64,000 bases of DNA, taken from Phialocephala subalpina (taxonomy: Eukaryota > Ascomycota > Leotiomycetes > Helotiales > Mollisiaceae). Positions 20,395-31,016 of this stretch are shown here, in pieces. Made by a program: the position numbers and the translations under genes. Every line of letters starts with the position of its first letter. The stretch's first letter is position 1. Below the pieces are notes generated by a model. The model saw only the letters and a program-made list of their open reading frames with translations, ran no database searches and was not told the DNA's origin. Location of the stretch: positions 47,357 through 111,356 of the forward strand of contig FJOG01000022.1 in the NCBI GenBank assembly GCA_900073065.1. Reading direction: 5' to 3'.

Positions 20395-22620
20395 CTATGC
20401 CATGACGACGAATTTACCTTCGGGATTGCACTTCGACCACACGCTTAAGCGGATTGAGAGTCCCCCAGCCACATCGATTCGGTATGCTACACCCTCAATC
20501 CACTCAATGAGCATTATGCAAACATAGATCGAACTGTTGTATCTACCGCTGATGATGAAGTCCAGAAGATGTGGTTGACGAGTACGCCATGCTGGATCGA
20601 GCTCCACCAGTCCCAAGTCCTCGCCTGATAATGTCGTCAGTGCGAACTTGGATCCTTCGACGGCACTCATCGAGACAAAAAGCTTGGCTGTACTGGTCGA
20701 GAATCCAAGCAATCTTCCCCTCAAAGAAACAGGCAGTGTGGAAAGATTGAGACCAGCACTTGAAATACAGCTATGGTCATGCAGTGTGCTTCCTTCCTTG
20801 CCCCAGTTCCGGAATAGAGTGTATTCATTATTGTCAAAGGGTTCAAATGTCAATGCCTTAGACAGGTAGTAGAACCTTAAGGGACTGTGGTCCGTGGGCA
20901 TGATGTAAATTTCGGATTTCTCAGCGCTCTCGGATTCTTCGTGTTGCCAGCCGGCCCACGACCAGCTTGGGAAAGATGGCAACCGTTTGCTTCGGTAACC
21001 TCTCATTTGCCAATCAAAGTATCTGAAGAGCGTTCTTGTTGGATGTCCCCAGAAAAATTCGCCAAGATGAGGCTCAAACAGCTTCATGATACCCGAGAAG
21101 GCAGACAGCATGTCATTCTCTTTGGAAATGTCACGGCCTACATAGCTACGCCAAACGCGCTGGAACTCAGATTCTGGCGAGTCGGCATCTTTCAAGGATG
21201 CTGCACTACGCAGCCATCCACCTTCGGTCCAGTCATAATTGCCATGTGCTCCATCGCTCCCACGGGTTTCTGGACACCACCGCGGCACATCTAGGACAAC
21301 ATCTTCGAGCCAGACGCATTCCCTGCACTTGAAGAAGGCATTCTCATGACCGAATATCAGCAATCGGGTCAAGAGATATTGCTCCTGGAGGGTCCAGCCT
21401 CGCGTGTTCCATATCGACGTACGTGCTGCTTCAGTGTGCGCGTTGTAAGCGGTCCGAAATTTGAAGCCCTGGATGGAGATTGATTCGTGTTGCACCGCTC
21501 GTGGAGATCCAATGCCTGGCAAGCCTGCGTCCGAATGGGTCCCTGATCCAGCAACAATCGTTACCTTCGCCACACTATACACCCTGTTCATCAGGAACAC
21601 AGGGTCAGCATATTGTTCTCATACGTTTCAGAGGGTGATCTTAATGCCCCAAGAGGAAATTGGTGTGCATATGTCCAAGAGCAGCTCCGGTTGCAAAGGA
21701 AAAGGAACGCTTGGTGACTTACAATCCCATATCCGCTATCTGATCAGGATTGTGGTTTATTTCATCTTGAACGAGGCACAGGCTATCGACCCACAGATAC
21801 TTTGCTCCTAATGCTCTACAGAGCATCATTGCGTCTCTAATCGTTCGCGGAGGTTTTAGCTTGATGCGATCCAAAGCACCCTCCTGCGACAGAGCGTATT
21901 AGGTTGCTTTGAGAAGCAATGGTTATTGCACGCTGCCCTAAACATACGATAGAGCGACAAACTGGCACTCCTCTGGAGCTGGTACGACACAGTATTGCTG
22001 AACGTCGACCAGCCGAAGGGAACTCAGATTATGCTTCAACTTGGTACCAGCGCTACATGATTTCGAATGAAGAGACGAGCATTGATTCAGCCAGAATAAC
22101 AGCAAGTCAGGATTGACATAAGGCCCCACACGCCTTGCCCTGAATCTATCCGTCTCCTTAGGAGGTATTTCAGATGACGCTTCGAGAAGAAGATCATGCC
22201 TTAATCGCGGAAGGTAAAGGGTGGATGGTGAATCACCCAGGAATAGTTTGCATGCAGGTATCGCCAACTGAGATGGTTCTCGTCTTGGCAGAAGCCAATC
22301 GCCCGTACTGGCTCTGGGTTTGAAGTAGGTGTCTGCTACTACTTTGCGGGGCAGTCCTTCCAATGTGCCAAATGATATTAGGACCAAGTTCAAGAGTAGC
22401 TGACACAGCCTGCAGGAACGAGCACGACGGAGAATGACATCCAGATCCCACTCTATTTGAGTCGCTACCCCGATCCTTTTCGTTAGGAATTGACTCCAGT
22501 TGATTTGGCTGCATCGCGCACACAACTCTTGAAGGCACCTGAAATCCGAGGGTGTATAGCGAGTTCTGCTGGTATTCTGGAAGGCCGACCCCTCGATGAG
22601 TCGATTTCGACATCCATATT
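20395..22620 (-). pseudogene. HET-domain (heterokaryon incompatibility) gene inactivated by stop codons
   Basis: The 5' exon frame reads CLQELCARCSQINW and later CQFVALSYV, the start of a HET domain. The conserved Trp codon of SYVWG is TAG at 21938-21940. The same frame has TAA at 21923-21925 and again at 21899-21901, both at positions where CAA (Gln) reads naturally, and then continues TIRDAMMLCRALGAKYLWVD and SLCLVQDE. A GTAAGT..ACAG intron leads to VYSVAKVTIVAGSG, TRGWTLQEQYL and FPSWSWAGW, a long intact C-terminal part ending at 20395. No ATG is in frame at the 5' end. HET proteins trigger cell death on non-self fusion. All three stops equal CpA->TpA changes (TGG->TAG, CAA->TAA twice), so RIP is the likely cause. 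Confidence 0.85.
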
Positions 22621-23845
22621 TGCAATCTCTATCACACGTTTCGGCAAAAAGGTGAGGCCGCGTCCTTCATTTTCATCCATATTTAGTTGTTGATGCCTCC
22701 AGATGCCAACAAATCATCATGAGTGGTGCAGGGAGAAGGCCGAGCAGCAACCAAGTAATGAAAAGCAATGACGGAACTTCGTCAGATATTGGAATATATT
22801 CTAAGGGCCATTTTAGGGAGTGTGAAGCTCGGTTTTCAGAAAGTTCACGACAAAGCCAAGTCTGAGGCTGAGCAACGCCCGCCCTAATCCTGATGGCCTC
22901 ACCGACGACCTCGATGGACCTCGATGTACAACGCATCAATCACGTGCTGAAACCATTTCTTTCTGAGTTTGAGAAGTTTGGAAGGAAGAACTGAGAATAA
23001 GACCCAATGCACGCGGAATTGGAAAGTTTATCAGAAAGGTGATGTACTTATCAGCTCCAAGCACTCGAAACAGGAGTCATATCATTGGTCACTAACCTGT
23101 TCACAGGATAAATTGGAATCACTGACTTGAGCAGATTGTCAAGAAAAACTAAATCCGCTGATTTTAGAGTAAGGAGGAACATGGATTTCAAGAAGAAAGG
23201 ACTCTGCTTGACCTCGTCGCCGCTCGGTGTCACGTGTAGAACTCGCATCTAATGCCCGTGCGCATTTCATATACACCGAAACAAAACAATACATCCTAGG
23301 CGCAAAGAACTCTCCGATTATGTCCCTCTTGGACGGCCAAAATTGATCCATTGACTAGTCATATCCAGTCTGGTATCAACGCATCATCTATTCATCTACC
23401 GACAGATGTTTCCTCGCCATGCAAAACCATGCCAATGCTGCAGATCTCAGCCGAGTTCTCAGTCTCGAACCCCGCGAATCACCTCACACCATCACGCCAG
23501 AAATGCAAATAACGCCTAACCCGAATCCGAATCCTATACCCAGCTAATTTGGAAAGAAAAACAGCGACCGGCGCCTCGATGGAAACACCCAGCGAATTCG
23601 TTTCGTGGGAATCAACGGAAAGTAAAAACAACTCCGAGTCCCAATTCCTACTTCCTAGCCAAGAAGTATGCATGTGTTGCCTTTCGAAACTCACGCTCTC
23701 TCGCTCGCTCGAAGTCTGGAAATTGTCAGCGTTCAGCCCTGCTTTCCCTCCAGACCCCAACTACTCCAGAACAAAAGCAAGAACACGCAAACCTACAGTG
23801 TCATCAACCATCAATCACTGAGTCATTCCCATCCGCCCCTCCAAT
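22621..23845. other. Intergenic, no gene seen
   Basis: Region between the HET pseudogene 5' end and the small membrane-protein gene. Frames at 22673-22939 and 23051-23351 (minus) were examined and show no conserved features or plausible splicing. Confidence 0.5.
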
Positions 23846-24064
23846 TCACAGGCTAGGAGTATGCCCACCTCTAGGGAACGGCCCATTGACGCTGGTCATC
23901 TTCCTAAACATACTGAGCTTCGAAACCATACGCTGTCTCTTTGCTGCGAGCGCTGGTCTCGCGACAGCAGCAGCTGGAGCTGCGAGCTTTCCGTATGCGA
24001 AGGTGAGGACAGAGATATTTGCCGCTGAGAGAATGAGGTAGTAGGTTGGGATGATTCCTGGCAT
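23846..24064 (-). CDS. Small single-pass membrane protein, 72 aa
   Basis: The ATG lies in a good fungal context (CAAAATG). It opens MPGIIPTYYLILSAANISVL, a hydrophobic segment of about 20 residues, followed by TFAYGKLAAPAAAVARPALA and then a basic stretch (AKRQRMVSKL, SMFRKM). The C-terminus GPFPRGGHTPSL is polar. Length, N-terminal helix and basic Ala-rich middle resemble small inner-membrane subunits of mitochondrial complexes, but I cannot match it to a named subunit. It is one uninterrupted exon between two pseudogenes. Confidence rests on composition and start context only. Confidence 0.55.
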   Translation of the reverse strand: MPGIIPTYYLILSAANISVLTFAYGKLAAPAAAVARPALAAKRQRMVSKLSMFRKMTSVNGPFPRGGHTPSL

Positions 24065-24878
24065 TTTGCCGTGTTTTGGTTGTCTTTCTTGCGATTTGTG
24101 GAGTGGAGATTTGATTTGCAAATTAAAGTTCGAGGCACACAAAGTAGACTTCAATGTTGTAATGCGCAGAAAGTAACAAAGAACGAAGAGGAGAGAAGGT
24201 CAAGACGGGGAAAGGAACAAAGAAGAGGTGAGGGAGAGGAAGAGGGGGATTCAGAGTGGGCTGAGCGCTAGGATCATGCGGGGTCAGTAGTGGACGCGGA
24301 ACCCCATGTTTCAGTGGGTCTGGTGGGCTGATAGGGGCTTGAAGCCTAATCCCGTAGCGGTTAGTGGGCGTGGTTCGGTATGCGGGCCGACGCTGATGGG
24401 GTCAAGGACCCTGACGGCCAATGTACCAGTAGTGCTGGACGTTTTGAGGAGTGTTAACGTTTGCTTCTGATCTTCGTGTTTTTGTTGCCTGAAGTTTTTT
24501 GTCCTTGTTCAAGATGTACGCGAAGTGATTGGCTGTGTTGATTTGATTATTCTTCTTGCGTCAAAGAGGGGTGCCAGGCACAGATCAACTTGTACTCGAG
24601 CGGAATGATATTCTCTCCTGTTGACCTTTATAGAACTCCTCTGAGTGGAGGGGCTTTCGCATCGTTGGACGTTACACATCTGCAATTGCATTGGTTTCAT
24701 TTCGTAAACCATGACCATCGATCTGCGCTATAAATTCAAAAGCCACAACAACATTTCAAGCTAACCAATTGTAAAGAGTGTCTTAACTCACATCCTTGTT
24801 GAAAGGTGATTTATTGAAAGGGGAATCCTCAAGCTGAGCGCCAACCGTTGATTGTGCTCAAAATTTGACAAGCACTAT
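24065..24878. other. Intergenic, no gene seen
   Basis: The first 200 bases are purine-rich on the plus strand (GAGGAGAGAAGG-like), that is, pyrimidine-rich on the coding strand of the small membrane-protein gene, as expected for its promoter. No other feature is seen. Confidence 0.5.
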
Positions 24879-25450
24879 TTATTGATCCAAGCCTGCAATA
24901 TTTTGTTAGCAAGACATCCCGGTGTGAGCTCATGAATCAAATGGACTTACGATAATATATACTGTAGCAAGAATTACCGCTTCCATCGGTATACAGATAC
25001 CTAGTCTGGGCATCGTTCTTGCAGATGTTCATGTCATGGAAGCTGTTGCTTCCGGTCCTATACCAAACCAACGTCAGCCATTCTGTTTCGAGCCTTCACA
25101 ATATGAAGGGGACACTCACCCAACAAGAGCATAGTCAGGCTGAGACCAAGCAGTAGACTCAATGTTCCAGGTGAACGTCACTCCACTATCAAAAGTGCAA
25201 CTCTGTTGTGAGCCCTCCTAAGTGAACATCCCTCCATTTGGATTGTAGCATCCATCTCCACTTCCGGAATTGTGGTTGCAGTTGCTGTCGTCGGCGTAGT
25301 ACAAGACGAGAGAATAAACGTCTGCGCCGCAGTTCACTAGGTGGATACCTTCGCTGCGCTTGGCGAGCTTGGTGGTGGTGCCGCTGGCGACGGGGTTGCG
25401 ACGGCACTGGCGAAGAGAGCGGCCAAGGTGGAGATCTTGCTGAAATACAT
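24879..25450 (-). pseudogene. Small secreted cysteine-rich protein, frameshifted with a premature stop
   Basis: ATG 25450 opens a signal peptide (MYFSKISTLAALFASAVATP). One base is missing directly after it: the sequence continues in the next frame as VASGTTTKLAKRSEGIHLVN, then CGADVYSLVLYYADDSNCNH and GDGCYNPNGGMFT. A TAG then interrupts what would read T-W-EGSQQSC. The frame continues TFDSGVTFTWNIESTAWS, a GTGAGT intron, TGSNSFHDMNICKNDAQTRY and CYSIYY, and a last intron before LDQ and a stop. Cysteine spacing and the K/R-R cleavage site suit an apoplastic effector-like protein. I have seen the GTGSNSF..CYSIYY layout in uncharacterised fungal secreted proteins but no function is known. TGG->TAG fits RIP; the 1-nt deletion is separate damage or a sequencing error. 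Confidence 0.7.
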
Positions 25451-26608
25451 CTTGTAGTCGTGCTGTTTCGATGAGAAGTTGGTTTCGAGATTTTTGAGCT
25501 TTGGCGGGGTATGAGTTCAGGTCTTTGAAGCTGGATGTTCTTGTCTGAGTCGAAGTCGAATGCTCAAAGCACGGAGCTGGCCAAGACCGATACTTATACT
25601 TCTTTTGCGGAACATTTTCCATCTCTTCGGTACCTAAGGCTACTCACATAGGCTTTCATTTGTTCAGTAAGCACATAGGAGGTTACAACGAGACGTCGGT
25701 CAAGACTCAAGATAAAGTCAAGAAGCCACAGCCGCAGCTCATAACTAATTGATCTTGACAGGGAAGAAGGCATCGGCAATTCCAAGAGGAAAATTGGAGC
25801 GTTCGGCCGAGTGGGATACTCCATTCAAATACCGTCAACAGTCCAGCAGCATTCGTGGTTACAGGCAACATCGTGAATCACATGATCATGAGTTCAGCTG
25901 CGGCCGATGGCTTCCTTCTTTCCAAGAACTGCGCTTGATCACAGCTCCTCATTTGAACTTGTGGCTCGATACTCATCGTCAAGATGCTGGCAAAGCTACA
26001 TTTTTGGCCTCATATTTTGATGTGGTTCTGACTTTTCACCAGAGCCCGAGCCTGCAGGGCGTGAAAGTCAATTCGGAGTCTTCTCGTAGACTGTGTCGCC
26101 TCAATTCTGAATATGATAATTTGATGCGAAAGCAAATTGGTTCTGTCCGCTTCTCATGACATACTTGCAAGCGGTGAGTCTCTACCACTTACCCGCTCGC
26201 GGATAACCGAGAGCTTGTTCTAACTACTCCCGTTGTCTAGTATTGTGTGACTGATGGGGTTTCTCTCCGTCGTCTCGTTGAATGTCCTCGTCAAAACAGG
26301 CGAGCGATTGAGGGGGGAGTGTGGACCCGAGCCCGAGCTTACCTAGGCCGCAGTTCTCTTTTCAACAGCTCCCTCAATTGCGGTGTCTAATCATATTGCC
26401 GAGTGTGAACTGGTAGGCCTGAAGGGTTTGGGCCGAGGCAGCTGATCTTTCTCAATGCCAAGGTCGAGGTCAAGTTCATCAAAGACTCCCACACGGGCAA
26501 CAAGTGTTTTAGTTGCATATCATGCAATTGAATAAGTCTGGTGCTTAGTATCCGCGAGACCCAGAAATGCTTTAGTATACATCAATTATGTTAGGATGTT
26601 GTGTTTCT
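25451..26608. other. Intergenic, no gene seen
   Basis: About 1.15 kb between the secreted-protein pseudogene and the 3' end of the GMC gene. A plus-strand frame at 25749-26159 starts at a non-ATG codon and has no conserved features. Confidence 0.5.
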
Positions 26609-28541
26609 CTACATTTTCCAGTCTTCTTTGATGATATCAGCACCCTTCTCAGCAACAGCATAGACCGCCGTGATTGGGTTTCCCCTCACTGCCACTGGAA
26701 ATATGCTCGCATCACAAACTCGAAGTCCCTTGACGCCATAGGCTCTCAGCCTTTCGTCGACCACTCCTCCCTTATTTCGCGGCAACATGGCACAAGTTCC
26801 TACAGGATGAAGATGGGTCATCAAACTGTCCCTCACAATCTCTTTCGCCTCGTCTAGGCTTGGTGCCTTGCCATCAGCAAACCCACCAGGCAACCTCCTA
26901 CCATTCGGTTTGAAATAATGACTGAGCGGAGGCGTAGAGATGATCTTGTGCATGAACTGGACATGTCGTGCCGATATCTCCATGTCTAGTGGATGGCTCA
27001 TGTACTTGGGATCCACGAGTGGCTTCTCTCGTGGAGACGAGGAAGCGATATGAACATTGCCTTTTGAGAACGGGTGATTCTGCGACGCCATGATAGTGAT
27101 GAAGTTTGAATCTCCTATTGCCCCAGTGGAATTTCGACCAAAAATCTCAGTGATGGTCTTCCCTCCTTTGACGTCAAATCCAATTTTACCGAACATGTAT
27201 TGAGTTGTGGTGCCGTCCTCACTCTTGAATAGATCGACAAGCGCATCTTCAAACTCCTTGTTCTTGGTGTCGTCAGATGTCTCCTTGAGAATGGCTTTCA
27301 GCTCTTCTTCCGAGGATGGATCGAATAGTGTCGAAGGTGCCCAGGCACAGATTCTGAAGATGTCGGATAACGGCCCTGACTGATCCTTCTCGTACATGGC
27401 CACGAGGGAGTCCATAATTGAAGGGTTCCGCATTAAGACATCCGCTGTTGGGACACCTTCTGCAGCTTCGAAGGATACCGATGGCATAGCATGGTCTTGA
27501 AGGTTCTCTCCTACGTTTGGATTGTCAATTAGGACCTCGATGCCATGCGTCTTGAGTAATTTTGGGTCTCCAATGCCTGAAAGCTCCAGAATCGCAGGAG
27601 AGTGGAATGCTCCAGCGCAAAGAATGACTTCTTTTCCAGCATTCACCTCGAATGTCTGTCCATCCGATGTGAATTTCACACCCTTGACAGATGTCTCTAC
27701 ACCTGTCTTCTCAAGCAGTATTCTCTCCACCAATGCCTCAGTAACAACATGCAAATTTCCTCTCTTTTGAACCTCGGGCCCCAGATAACCAGTCACAGCA
27801 AAGCTCCTCGCCTTCGTCTTCGGATCAATTGAATTCGGACTCGCCGTTCCTCCCATCGTCTTCTCATTCCATCCCATCTCCTCCTTGAGGGACTTCATTG
27901 TCTTATAGAAATCGGTGTCAATTTGCTTGAAAGAACCCTCACCACCGAATTGAATCTGGATCGGCCCATCGTCTCCACTCATGTACTCGTCAAGATGCGA
28001 GAATTCGGCAGTGTATTGTAGAATACCCTCTTCGGTAGCTGCTGTGTGGGGATGGTAAGTGTGAAATTTCCTCTCATATGGTCGCATCGATTTCGCGGTC
28101 CATGAAGGATTGCCCATCACAGCCCATGCGTCCCATGCTTTTTGAGAATTGTACGTGATCTTCATTTGGTAGATGGCACTTGAGCCTCCGAGGACTTTGC
28201 CTCTTGGTTGAGGGACACATCTTCCTCTCAATTCTTTCTGGAAGTCAAGTCAGCTATCGATCATGGATCTCATACTGCAACCAGAAGCTTACTTGAGGGA
28301 CGGTCATGAATTCCCAATCATATGTGGGATCATCGTACAGAGAGCCCGCGAGGCCCGGGGTCAGAATCTTGGGGTCTGACGAACGATCGGCTCCAGCTTC
28401 GAGAACAAGGACATTGAAATCTGGTATTTCTGAGAGCCGAGAAGCAATGGTCAATCCTGCAGTTCCTCCACCAATAATTATGAAGTCATATTCCTTGGAT
28501 AAATCTGATAGAGGCGCGGCAAGGTTTGAAGAGGAAGCCAT
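26609..28541 (-). CDS. GMC family FAD-dependent oxidoreductase
   Basis: Exon 1 (28293-28541, 83 codons) and exon 2 (26609-28237) join in frame to 625 aa. The N-terminus has the ADP-binding motif in DFIIIGGGTAGLTIASRLSE, followed by VLEAGAD. GMC signature 1 is in PRGKVLGGSSAIYQM and signature 2 in GAFHSPAILELSGIG. Near the C-terminus HLHPVGTCAML carries the catalytic His, and RGNPITAVYAVAEK the second active-site region. There is no signal peptide, unlike secreted glucose or aryl-alcohol oxidases, so it is likely intracellular, perhaps acting on a primary or secondary-metabolite alcohol. Substrate cannot be read from sequence. The start was taken at MASSSN; an upstream GTG in frame is not needed. 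It stands alone without a visible biosynthetic cluster. Confidence 0.92.
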
Positions 28542-31016
28542 TTTGTTCACGGAGGGAGTGGCGACTGCGCGACTCGGGCTAGCCGTCAGAACGATGAGAA
28601 TCTCAGTTTTTTGGGCTCAGAAGAGAGTTTTATATTCTTCTTCCTAGCGGCTGCCGATAGCGGCAAGATGATCTTCCGCGGCCGAGCCCTTGATGTTGAA
28701 CTTGAAGCTCCACAACTCTCACGTCAGCAGGAAACCAAAGATCGGCCCCAAAGTCACTGAGTCCTCGGCGGAGTTTTGAGGCTAATTCTATGACTAGGGG
28801 ATCGCTGTTTTTCCTTAAACCCGTCGCGGAGTATGGCTTCTTGCCCTGACTAGCAGGAGTGGTTCCTCTTTTATCTTCGATCGATGCAGCGGAGCTTCAA
28901 TTGAGATGCAGGTCGACTGGGCATAATTGAGCTCCTCCTTCACCGATTATGTTTCCATCTTGGCATTCGGCCCCTACTCGTAGCGTCGTATTGCCGAACG
29001 CGATGATAATTATTCGGATCTCGCAATGCATGAGCCAACCAAACTAGTCGGTGCTGACTATCTCGGACTCTAGGAACTAATCAAAGTCCAATCAAGGGTG
29101 TAAACCTCGTCTAGTCTTCTACCCGGAGAAGGCGCACCCCACCATGTGATATGTTGTCTCCACGTGCCTCTACGAATAAATCTTTCGGTTGTGTTGAGCA
29201 AAGGCCGACGACCAAGTACTGAGAGCGAGTGCTAGCCAAATCACCATCACAGCGCGGGAGCTGTATAAACAGCCCATTCCCTGATATTCTCATCGCAGGA
29301 GTCTCTTTTCCTGTTTCCTACGTATTTCAGTAATTTTAATCTTCAGCCATCATTGGCGAGAATGTAATTTATTTATGAGTCTCGAGTTTTGTTTGCTACT
29401 CCCCCCTTTTTCTGTCTCGCTTAGGATGCTCCACTTATGACTCGCCGTCGAGCACAGTTTCAATCGATTTAGATCTCTAACGCTTATCTACCGGTAAAGA
29501 ATTTCGCATGACTATGTACAATAGAACGACAATCTATAGCCACCAAAATGATTGCAAAGTTTGTGGAGTGTTGGAAGTCTCAGCCCGATGATAGTGTCAG
29601 GAGGGTTCACAGAGAACCCATGACGACCGTTTGATGGCCATTTTGACCGAGAGCATCTCGATCTATCTTCACTTGATTCTCTTCAAGATTGGATTCCGAC
29701 TTCGGAGTTCGCTGGCAGCAGCAATCACCTGATGCGGTCACACAAATGATGTCGATAGACACACTTGGACACTTCGACATTTCAACGTCGAACAACATTA
29801 ATGGACACCGAATTCCAAACGATGAATTACACGAAGAGATTGAGCCTCAATAATTGAGGCTCACAGCGGAGTCTCACCTTTTCAATACACAGCCACCCTC
29901 AGTTGGCTGACCCCTGAATCACCGATCGCTCACGCGGGAAATACCCATCTCGCTTTCAAAAGGAACCTATCACCATGTAACCATTCGGAAGGCACTCCCA
30001 TGCTGCCAAACGAGCCCCCCTCAACGATTGGACCATCCTTCAACTTACATTTCAAAGTTCTGTCGTATGTTCCATCACACAAAACAACGTCCGAGATACG
30101 ACATCCGAAGAACCTTTCAAAGTCCAATCCTTCACTCACCGAGCCGTATCCAAGACCAACATGCAGATTCATACTCTCACGATCACACCCATCTCCACGA
30201 GTGCCGAGGAACATATACTCACAGCCGCACCCCAAATAGCCATCCCTCGAACCCCCTTTCTACCGCTAAATCAAAGCAAACAAAGACCGCCAACGTCTCA
30301 CAACAGGATCCTATGATCTCATCTGCACGAAATAAAGTCAAACGGAATATCGATTTCCTGCAAGCCATAACGGTACGCCACCATCCACATCCACTCTCCA
30401 CTCCCCTCATTGGCGGTGTGGAGGTGACACCAAACTGTATTGGATAAGGTTTGGGGGCTGATCTTTCCGGCAGTTCACCTTTCTCTTCCCCATCCAGTCA
30501 CTTAACCCGAGTCGGAGGAATGATAGACGGCCATTTTGTGATCAGACGAAGTCCAATGTAAGGTCAAGGTTATTTTTAGTTCCTCCTCTTCGACTTTATC
30601 CAAGAAAGGTAACAAAACCTTAAACTTGGCGAGACGGGAGAAGGTATCGTGTGGAGGCGCAGCCCCGCTCGGCGAGTAAATGACGATTTTTGCACCACTG
30701 TAAGATTGGGGGGAGGCGGGTGGATGACGGGCCGTTTTTCAGGGGCTTGGGGGACCTGGAAAAGGGCTGGACGGGACAACTTGGTGGAGGGGTTAAAATT
30801 AGTCGCGTGATGGCTTGACTGTGCTTGGCGCGAGAGGGGAAGCTTTTGAATGGCAGGAGGGCAAGGAACGCTTGAGTGTTGCTTCTTTTGGTGGCCAAGG
30901 GATGTCACTGCATGGAATCTCTCGGCGAGAACTGGGAAGAGAACTTGGTAACGTTGCTGATATTCATTATCTTTACTTTTATGGTGACATCTGAAGCGAC
31001 AGTATGCGACTTTGGC
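28542..31016. other. Long intergenic region, no supported gene
   Basis: About 2.5 kb. A minus-strand frame at 29930-30235 has fairly protein-like composition (Gly, Cys and Asp rich) but begins at a non-ATG codon and has no recognisable motif. Bases 30260-30410 and 30600-30900 carry opposing ORFs of no clear quality. The 200 bases before 28542 are the GMC promoter. Confidence 0.45.

Noticed and set aside
25749..26159. Plus-strand ORF of 136 codons
   Set aside because: Starts at a non-ATG codon and has no recognisable features; no splice support.
29930..30235. Minus-strand ORF of about 100 codons, Gly/Cys/Asp-rich
   Set aside because: It begins at a non-ATG codon and shows no motif, splicing or neighbour support. 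Could be chance.
30576..30908. Minus-strand Pro/Ser/Arg-rich ORF
   Set aside because: Low-complexity composition and overlapping alternative frames; no start context or conserved motif.
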